This document shows, one piece after another, positions 58,551 to 64,000 of a stretch of DNA of 64,000 nt (within the stretch, counting starts at the first letter, position 1; each line of letters starts with the position of its first letter). The notes under the pieces were generated by a model. It was given only the letters and a program-made list of their open reading frames with translations, had not been told where the DNA came from and did no database searches. The position numbers were made by a program, and so were the translations under genes. The stretch is from Impatiens glandulifera (lineage: Eukaryota > Streptophyta > Magnoliopsida > Ericales > Balsaminaceae): contig NC_061862.1 of assembly GCF_907164915.1 (NCBI RefSeq), positions 142,963,913-143,027,912 of the forward strand. Reading direction: 5' to 3'.

Positions 58551-58562
58551 AAGGGGAAATCG
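58549..58562 (+). promoter_or_regulatory. Internal polypurine tract-like sequence after pol
   Basis: AAAAGGGGAAAT abuts the pol stop codon, where a simple copia would have its polypurine tract followed by the 3' LTR. Here about 0.45 kb of spacer and then the accessory ORFs follow instead. It may be a fossil or a second plus-strand primer. Confidence 0.4.
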
Positions 58563-58996
58563 GTTCGGACAGACAAAACCGGTAGTTCCTCCTAAATTGT
58601 CGGATTCCAAATTTACCGAGGTATCTATGGAAGAACCGCCTGGTCTATCAGTCAGAGTAAACCGACCGGTTACTTAGTGCATGCACCAATTAACCGCATC
58701 GGGACAAACAACTGATAACTGAGCGATTTGGAAATAGTTTATTTTGGATTATTTGGTCTCCGAACAAAAGGGGAATAATTATTTGTGTTTAAACTTATCT
58801 GTTCTGAAAAATTACCTTTTCAAAGTAAAATGGTCATACCTCAAAAGACATGAAGATATGATATCTTTCACAGTCCAGGCCTATGACCAACATCCTAGAC
58901 TGTAGACATGCTTATTTCATGCAAAACATTTTATCCTATGGTTAATAGACATCATTACTTGTGACACACTGGATAATAAGATCATCCCTTTACTAA
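58563..58996 (+). other. Spacer between pol and accessory ORF 1
   Basis: Non-coding, rich in ACCGG words; no LTR start and no motif other than the TATA box at its right end. Confidence 0.6.
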
Positions 58997-59004
58997 TATA
59001 TAAG
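58997..59004 (+). promoter_or_regulatory. TATA box of accessory ORF 1
   Basis: TATATAAG, 60 bases upstream of the ATG at 59064; the leader between them is A/C-rich and ends CTCTCACTAAGACAAA before ATG. Confidence 0.5.
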
Positions 59005-59063
59005 TTAGGCAAACCTTAAACAAAACAATCACAAGATATAACTTATTCTCTCACTAAGACAAA

Positions 59064-59824
59064 ATGTCTCAGTTTCCAAACATCCTTCAAGTGGACTTCA
59101 AATCTGTTTTAAGTACTAAACACTACGATGTCTTCAAGATGATTAAGTCACTTGAAGACACCGGCCTCCAGCACTTTCTAGATGACAAACATGTCATCTA
59201 CCCTGAATCAGTCCTGGAATTCTTTTACAATGCCAGGGTTTTTCGAGAACTCCTCACTTTGACACACATATTCAGTCAAAAGTGGGAGGGATTGTATTCG
59301 ACTTCACCGAAAGCGACTTTGCAAGATGCTTCGACCTACCGAAGCAAGGGCTGACCGACCTTAATGTTCCGGCTGAACTAAAGGCCGAAATCTCCATAAC
59401 ATTTGCTCGGTCAAATCCACCAGTTGATGACCACGGTGCCAAATCACAGTCGAGAGCTGAGTACCAGCTTCTCAACGATGTGATCGGTCGAGGCATCCTA
59501 GGAAGAGATGTGACAAACACCTATTGTACCGCAGCCTTCAACATGATGGCCGCTATAACCACGGGTACACCGGTCAGCTGGTCAAGGGTGTTGTTCGACG
59601 TCCTAATCTGGATGATTGGCGTTCGAACAGTCGGTCTCGTTCCTCAAATAAGCTGTCTACTTCTAGAGCTTGGAGTTCCACCCTGTCCGGGCGAAGGGTT
59701 GAGCCAGGCCCAGGTAATCACAAAAGAGGTCACTAACTCATTTTATGAGCGGTTTGAAAAAGTTTGGAAGAGGAGGAACCTCCACATCAACTACAACGGT
59801 CAAGCCAACTCCAACGGATATTAA
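59064..59824 (+). pseudogene. Accessory ORF 1 ('putative plant transposon protein' type)
   Basis: The start at 59064 gives MSQFPNILQVDFKSVL. Family landmarks are TGLQHFLDDKHV, ESVLEFFYNARV, then after a frameshift near 59265 VGGIVFDFTESDFARCFDLP, and TPVSWSRVLFDVLIWMI (about 59565-59615). The stretch closes at 59822-59824. It is about 250 residues, ending near where the conserved domain ends, so the long C-terminal tail of ORF 3 is absent. One frameshift makes it dead. The function of the family is unknown; its repeated presence downstream of copia pol suggests an element-borne accessory role. Confidence 0.75.
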
Positions 59825-60160
59825 GTCACTCCTTCCTACAACCGGTCATTTTGCTGTACGCACCGGTTGTATCTTTGTTCAACTTTTTTATGATCATTTT
59901 GGCTTGGTTTATGTTATCTTCGGTTACTTTTCTTGTAGCATCCGTCATTAAGGAAAAGTAACTTTCAACTCCCAACCACATAAGTAATTACTATCCAACT
60001 AACTTGGTTACTTTTGAACTAGATTCTTACCTCGAGCTCCGTAACCGGTCAAAAGTAAACCCTTCTCAATACGTTTTGAAAACATAAATATTTTCTTCAT
60101 TAATAAGACAAAACTGATCTTCAACATTAAATGCTGATATTTTCCCTCCAAATTCGGATC
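59825..60160 (+). other. Spacer and promoter zone of accessory ORF 2
   Basis: Non-coding; scattered ACCGGT words; ends in the TATA box at 60161. Confidence 0.6.
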
Positions 60161-60168
60161 TATATAAT
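60161..60168 (+). promoter_or_regulatory. TATA box of accessory ORF 2
   Basis: TATATAAT, 86 bases before the ATG at 60247; the leader contains ACTCCCTCTCTCTTAG, a pyrimidine-rich patch. Confidence 0.5.
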
Positions 60169-60246
60169 GAACCCCCCCTCTATCAACTTAACACATCTCA
60201 AAACAAAAATTTCTTGAACTCCCTCTCTCTTAGCAAAGATTGAATC

Positions 60247-60946
60247 ATGCCGAGCCGAACTATAGGAAACTTCTTGAGCATCGATTTCGATTCTTGTATG
60301 GAACATTGGGACCTGGAAACCAAGGAGCTCATGTTTGAGTCCCTTATTGACACCAGACTTCACACTTTTCTTGAAGAATCCGGTCCCATACTTCTTCCGG
60401 ACGTCATTAACTTCTTCAGAAATGCCTGTATAAGAGGAAACTATATTGTTTCCACAGTGAGAGATCACACCTTCTGGATGGATGAAAACGAATTTGCTCA
60501 ATTGTTCAACCTGCCCACGGAAGGGTTTTCCGACTTCCTAACAAGGGTGGGAAGTGCAGCAACCGAATACTCAGAAATTTTCTCTGGTACCGAGGTACCT
60601 GTGGAGAACCACGGGTTGAAAACCCGCCTTGCCCACCAAATCCAACTCCTCCATGAGATTTTCAACCGATCCATCAATTGCCAACTCCGAACCAACGCTA
60701 CTCGAAAAGAATGTTTGACATGATGACCTACATTATTAGCAATGCGCCTATCAATTGGTCATCAGTCATTTTTCAAAATCTGAAGACTATGGTGCAGACC
60801 AAGAAAGGTCTCGGTTACGCTCCTCACCTCAACCGACTCTTCTTAAATATCGTCCAGAATTTGGACCGGGTATACCGGCATCCCCTTCGAACATTCTTGA
60901 TATGGATGGGGTGGAAGAAAAGCTCTCTAGGGTAGTCATTACATAA
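60247..60946 (+). pseudogene. Accessory ORF 2 ('putative plant transposon protein' type)
   Basis: The start at 60247 gives MPSRTIGNFLSIDFDSC, aligning with LQVDF of ORF 1. The landmarks are RLHTFLEESGP, DVINFFRNA, NYIVSTVRDH, EFAQLFNLPTEG and, after a frame change near 60690, APINWSSVIFQNLKTM (about 60741-60790) and GYAPHLNRLF. It ends at 60935-60946 with no basic tail. Copy 2 is clearly diverged from copies 1 and 3 and not a recent duplicate. Broken by at least one frameshift. Confidence 0.75.
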
Positions 60947-61287
60947 GTTGTATCTTTATTTCTTATGTATTTATATTTCTAAACCGATCCATGTATCGGT
61001 TTCTATCTTGTACTCTTTCTTTAATGAAAATCTATTTCAGTTTGATAACCGGGTCAATAGTTGCAAAATCAGAACATACATTCATCCAACTAATCGGTTA
61101 AAATCAATAAACTTCTTCGTTGAAAAATCCGGTCAAACTCAAAAACCGCATTTACTCCATTCATCTAACTAATCAGTCAAAATAAAAAACCGCATCATCG
61201 CGGATACCAAACCGCCTCTTCGGTTACAAAAGAAAAACCGACCAATCACCAGTTACATAACCGTAATCAAAAGACCGCTCAAAGTCT
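60947..61287 (+). other. Spacer between accessory ORFs 2 and 3
   Basis: Non-coding. A diverged direct repeat of about 34 bases around CATTCATC-AACTAATC occurs near 61079 and 61158. AAACCGC words are frequent. Confidence 0.5.
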
Positions 61288-61446
61288 TCGGAGGGAAATT
61301 TCCCGCCCATAGACTCCCGCTCAAATATCCCGCCTTCGGTTTCCCGCCCAAGGTTTCCCGCCTATGGCTTGCCGCCAATAGATTCCCGCCTATGACTTGC
61401 CGCCCATTGTTTCCCGCTCAATGCACTTGGAGGGAAATTTCCCGCC
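61288..61446 (+). repeat. 14-bp-period array of E2F-like sites
   Basis: Copies of TTTCCCGCC or close variants begin at 61299, 61313, 61326, 61340, 61354, 61368, 61382, 61396, 61410 and 61438, almost exactly every 14 bases (last gap 28). Four are exact TTTCCCGCC (61299, 61340, 61354, 61438), one is TTTCCCGCT and one ATTCCCGCC. The array is bounded on both sides by GGAGGGAAATTTCCCGCC. TTTCCCGC is the plant E2F consensus (TTTSSCGC). It ends 47 bases before the TATA box of accessory ORF 3. Confidence 0.85.
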
Positions 61447-61493
61447 TAAAAGTGATGGGACGGTTCGCGACGGTTGGGATTCCAAACCGCAAC

Positions 61494-61501
61494 TATAAAT
61501 A
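61494..61501 (+). promoter_or_regulatory. TATA box of accessory ORF 3
   Basis: TATAAATA in AACTATAAATAGGG, an excellent plant TATA box 117 bases before the ATG. The leader includes CTTTCTCTCTCTAGCTCTC. The E2F-like array lies immediately upstream. Confidence 0.7.
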
Positions 61502-61610
61502 GGGTTCTTAGTCATTTTATTTCATTCTTACGCGAATCGACTTTCTCTCTCTAGCTCTCAACTTCCCCAAACTCTCAAAATTCCTTACTCTTTCAGTTCG
61601 TTTATTCAGA

Positions 61611-64000
61611 ATGGGTCGCGACTCTTCACTATTCAAACATATCGTCCAGGTCGACTTTGAAGAAATCCGGGCAAACGGTTCGGCTCCGGCAAAGCAAGTC
61701 TTATCCCGGATCTCCAAGTCCGGCCTCGAATACTTTCTAGGCGTTCCATTCATTCTATACCAGGAAGCGGTTGAGGAAATTTTCCAAACCGCATCTCTCA
61801 CCGGAAGAACAATAATCGCAACCGTCAGCGGTCAGCAGCTAGAATTGACAGAAGACTCAGTTGCTGATATACTACGCCTACCATCAGAAGGAACCAACCT
61901 CTCCGCGTCCTTAGATCAAGAGACATTCGAAGCAGCTTGCCAGATTCTTTCGGAAACCGAGGTTCCTATCGAGGTCTCCGGGAAGAAATCATCACTTCGA
62001 TCGGAGTACAGACCGCTATGTGATATTTTCACAAAATCGGTCCAAGCTAGAGGGGGAAACTATGATAGTCTCACCCGGGCGAAAATCGAAATGCTTGCCG
62101 GTTTAGTAAATGGCATCAAAATAAACTGGGCGAAGGTAATTTTCACTAACCTATGTGAAATGGTGAATCCGGATTCCACCCGGTCATGGGGATACGCCAT
62201 CCCAATTGGGAAAATTATGCTCCACCACAACATCAACACCGGTCCTGGTGTTCTTCTTTCTTCAAGCAAAATCATAAGGTCCCGCCAATTCAAGGAAAGG
62301 AAGAGCAACAGGAAGGCCTCCGGTTCTTTTTTGGGAAAACGACTTAGCGTTATTTTATTAAAAATTCCCCAAAACGGGAAAAAAAACCACGAGTTTAAGA
62401 GATCATTCTAGATAGGCCTAGAATGATTTTGAAGTCGTAACATTCTGAATAAAAGCTAAAAACATAAATGAATTATCTGTTTACAATGCTTTCAATTCTA
62501 GTGAGTTTAAAAAACGGTAAATTCCAGTTCCTGCAAATATTCCAGTTCTGCTCCGTGCTTGGAATTCCTCTCCACGTTCCCACGAGGGCGCTGCAATCCG
62601 ATACAATATCTTTCCATAACTCGTCAATGCTCCTGCGGGTTCTGTCATATACCCTTGCATTCCGTTCTTGCAAATGTTATACACCACTACTCCAAAGCCG
62701 CACTTGAACACGCTTGATGCAAATCTATTTCCCTTGGCTTTGAGTAGTGCCGCTTTTTTGATTTCATTCCATTCGCTCGGGAAACTGATCAGCTCCAGGC
62801 TTTTATAGAATCTATCCCAAAGCTTGAAGGCCTCCGGTTCTATAGGTGGCCGAAAGAAGAAGTCTGCTAGTAAGAAACCAGCTCCGGTTAGAGAAAAATC
62901 CGGAAGCAAGAAAGACAAACAACCAATCGAATCTGCTGATCTGCGGTCCGAAACGCCAAATGAGGAAGATTCGGCCTCCAGTTCTGACCGAACCATTTCA
63001 CACAATACTGAAGAAAATCAGTCCGGTAAAGGGAAAGACCGGTTAGTCAAGGATCAATCGGCCAGTCTTGACAATACTAATACCGGTGCAGACAGCCTGG
63101 GGGAAGAAGATGTTCACGCTAACGACAACACCCAGGAGGTGGCCGAGAATATCGTGAGCAGAATCATGGACGAAATCAACCAGCAAGGTCGCGAGGCGTC
63201 CGAAGTATTCTGTCAATGGATCCGGCACCGACATCATTTATTCTACAAAGACATGCTACCGGGTCTATCCGTTGGCCAAAACATCGAAAGGTTGATGGAG
63301 ATGGAGGAAGAAGTCATCAACCTCACAAAGGCTGAAGATGCCAAAACCGCTTTAGACAGATACACAATAGTCGAACCTCGTGCTCGGTTACAAAAACTCA
63401 CCGAACACATTCAATGTCTTAAAGAAAAGTATACTCCGGGAATACCGAATTCTCAACTGCAACTCTTGGTGTTGGAGTTGATTGCGGTCAAGGAAAGGAA
63501 GCTGACCGAAGAAGTGGCGCGGCTTGAAGCGGTGCCCGAACATCAAGATACAACAAACTCACCATCTCCTAGGGATGATGGCAGTCAGACCCCGATCGGT
63601 AAAAAGACAGCCTCTCCTCCAGCGGATCAGACTATCAACATGACCGACGAAAGGACAAAGACATCTCTCACCGACCTACGCGCATCTGTTCAACCCGGGG
63701 ATTCAGAACCGGCCATTACGGAAGAGAGGGTCATAACTCTCATCGATGAATTTGTGAACGACGTGGTTCGACCTTGGAAGAGGAAAATTAAGAAAACCGC
63801 GGTTCAAGCAGTCAAGATAGCCGAGACAAGGCGGTCAAGCGGATCACGTCGGTTGAAACCAACTACGGTAATACGGATGAACTGTACGGCGCTCATCTAG
63901 ATCGAACCAAGGCCTTGGAGGATATGACTCCGAAGTTGGTGGATGACCTCGATTCGGTCATCCAAAAGGTAACAGAGATGGAACAGTCTCAAGAAAAGAC
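61611..64000 (+). pseudogene. Accessory ORF 3, long form, interrupted by a LINE (3' end outside window)
   Basis: The start at 61611 gives MGRDSSLFKHIVQVDFEEIR. The conserved domain spans about residues 1-235: SGLEYFLGVPF, EAVEEIFQTAS, TIIATVSG, SVADILRLPSEG and IKINWAKVIFTNLCEMV. At 62327 a LINE fragment is inserted. The same reading resumes at 62842 with a basic GRKKKSASKK segment, then a charged, disordered-looking stretch and helical segments (about 63160-63530). Without the 514 extra bases the two parts share one frame. Near 63830 a frame change is needed to continue into a coiled-coil-like stretch (ALEDMTPKLVDDLDSVIQKV) that reaches the window end. Only this copy has the long C-terminal tail, besides the short basic tail of copy 4. 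Function unknown. Confidence 0.8.
62328..62825 (-). mobile_element. 5'-truncated L1-type LINE inserted in accessory ORF 3
   Basis: About 498 bases in antisense orientation. The left edge is poly-T (the poly-A tail), preceded by the target duplicate GAAGGCCTCCGGTTCT (62312-62327); the second, identical duplicate is at 62826-62841. On the minus strand it encodes the C-terminal end of a plant L1 RT protein (RVT zinc-binding region): LWDRFYKSLELISFPSEWNE, then, after a one-base deletion in the TGG of YNIW, ERNARVYDRTRRSIDELWKD. A perfect 16-base duplication, poly-A and 5' truncation are standard for L1 insertion. Confidence 0.9.

Larger units (their letters stand above)
52262..64000 (+). mobile_element. 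SIRE/Maximus-like copia element with three accessory ORFs (runs off window)
   Basis: The 5' LTR (52262-53474), PBS, gag, pol and then three accessory-ORF units occupy more than 11.7 kb. The 3' LTR is beyond the window. The RT wording ([13 protein letters not shown], KALYGLKQAPRA, YVDDIIFG) and the long LTR fit the SIRE/Maximus lineage. In that lineage an extra ORF after pol is known, usually a single env-like one. The element is rich in ACCG/CGGT words throughout. Stops and frameshifts in gag, pol and all accessory ORFs show that this copy is not autonomous, yet it is better preserved than the copies at 787-7078. Confidence 0.88.

Noticed and set aside
59064..61000. Idea that accessory ORFs 1 and 2 are separately nested retroelements
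   Set aside because: No LTR ends, target duplications, PBS or polypurine tracts were found between the units; the spacers only hold TATA boxes and leaders.
58550..64000. Idea that the extra ORFs are env-like glycoproteins, as proposed for some SIRE elements
   Set aside because: No signal peptide, transmembrane helix or coiled-coil fusion region is seen in the conserved domain; the motifs instead match the plant transposon-protein family shared with the minus-strand copy.

Overview
This is a plant nuclear genome window, almost certainly from a eudicot. It is AT-rich, has GT-AG introns and is packed with decayed transposable elements of plant type: Ty1/copia LTR retrotransposons, CACTA, hAT and an L1-type LINE. 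No rRNA, tRNA, CRISPR array or prokaryotic operon is seen. The only two genes that look intact are small two-exon genes for secreted cysteine-rich (defensin-like) peptides at 15743-16163 and 44149-44537. A broken third family member lies at about 40199-40290. A decayed, intron-containing copy of the chloroplast Obg GTPase gene (OBGC) lies at 48515-50437.

Layout, left to right. 1-786 is the right end of a hAT-like element sitting in a copia gag. 787-7078 holds two fused, decayed copia copies of the same SIRE/Maximus-like family. 7079-10327 is a 5'-truncated CACTA element with remnants of both its proteins and a 3' terminus. 10328-15660 is mostly non-coding, with a hAT MITE-like block and an unrecognised lysine/glutamate-rich coding remnant. 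The first cysteine-rich gene follows. 18076-20379 is a broken hAT with a BED-type transposase. 21920-27875 is a minus-strand LTR element that keeps gag and one accessory ORF but no recognisable pol. 28749-36344 is a complete but dead minus-strand Tork/Tnt1-like copia (TSD ATTAT) split by a 2.7 kb non-autonomous CACTA. 36345-48500 is largely AT-rich, with a hAT MITE, the second cysteine-rich gene and a ZMYM1-like hAT remnant abutting it. After the OBGC pseudogene, a second SIRE/Maximus-like element starts at 52262 (5' LTR, PBS, gag, pol) and runs off the right edge.

The most unusual part is the 3' half of that last element. Downstream of pol are three successive diverged copies (59064, 60247, 61611) of one accessory ORF of the plant 'putative plant transposon protein' type. 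Each has its own TATA box and pyrimidine-rich leader. A fourth copy with the same arrangement lies in the minus-strand element (23434 to about 22390). The third copy's promoter is preceded by a 14-bp-periodic array of E2F-like TTTCCCGCC sites. The minus-strand element instead carries a 26-bp-period array of palindromes of the form GTTAGAC-N5-GTCTAAC in its LTR, and related palindromes upstream of its accessory-ORF promoter. I infer copia elements that have captured and locally amplified an independently promoted accessory gene, possibly tied to the host cell cycle. All four copies here carry disruptions.

Limits: boundaries of decayed elements are good to a few tens of bases unless termini are stated. 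Family names come from motif recognition by eye; no search was run.
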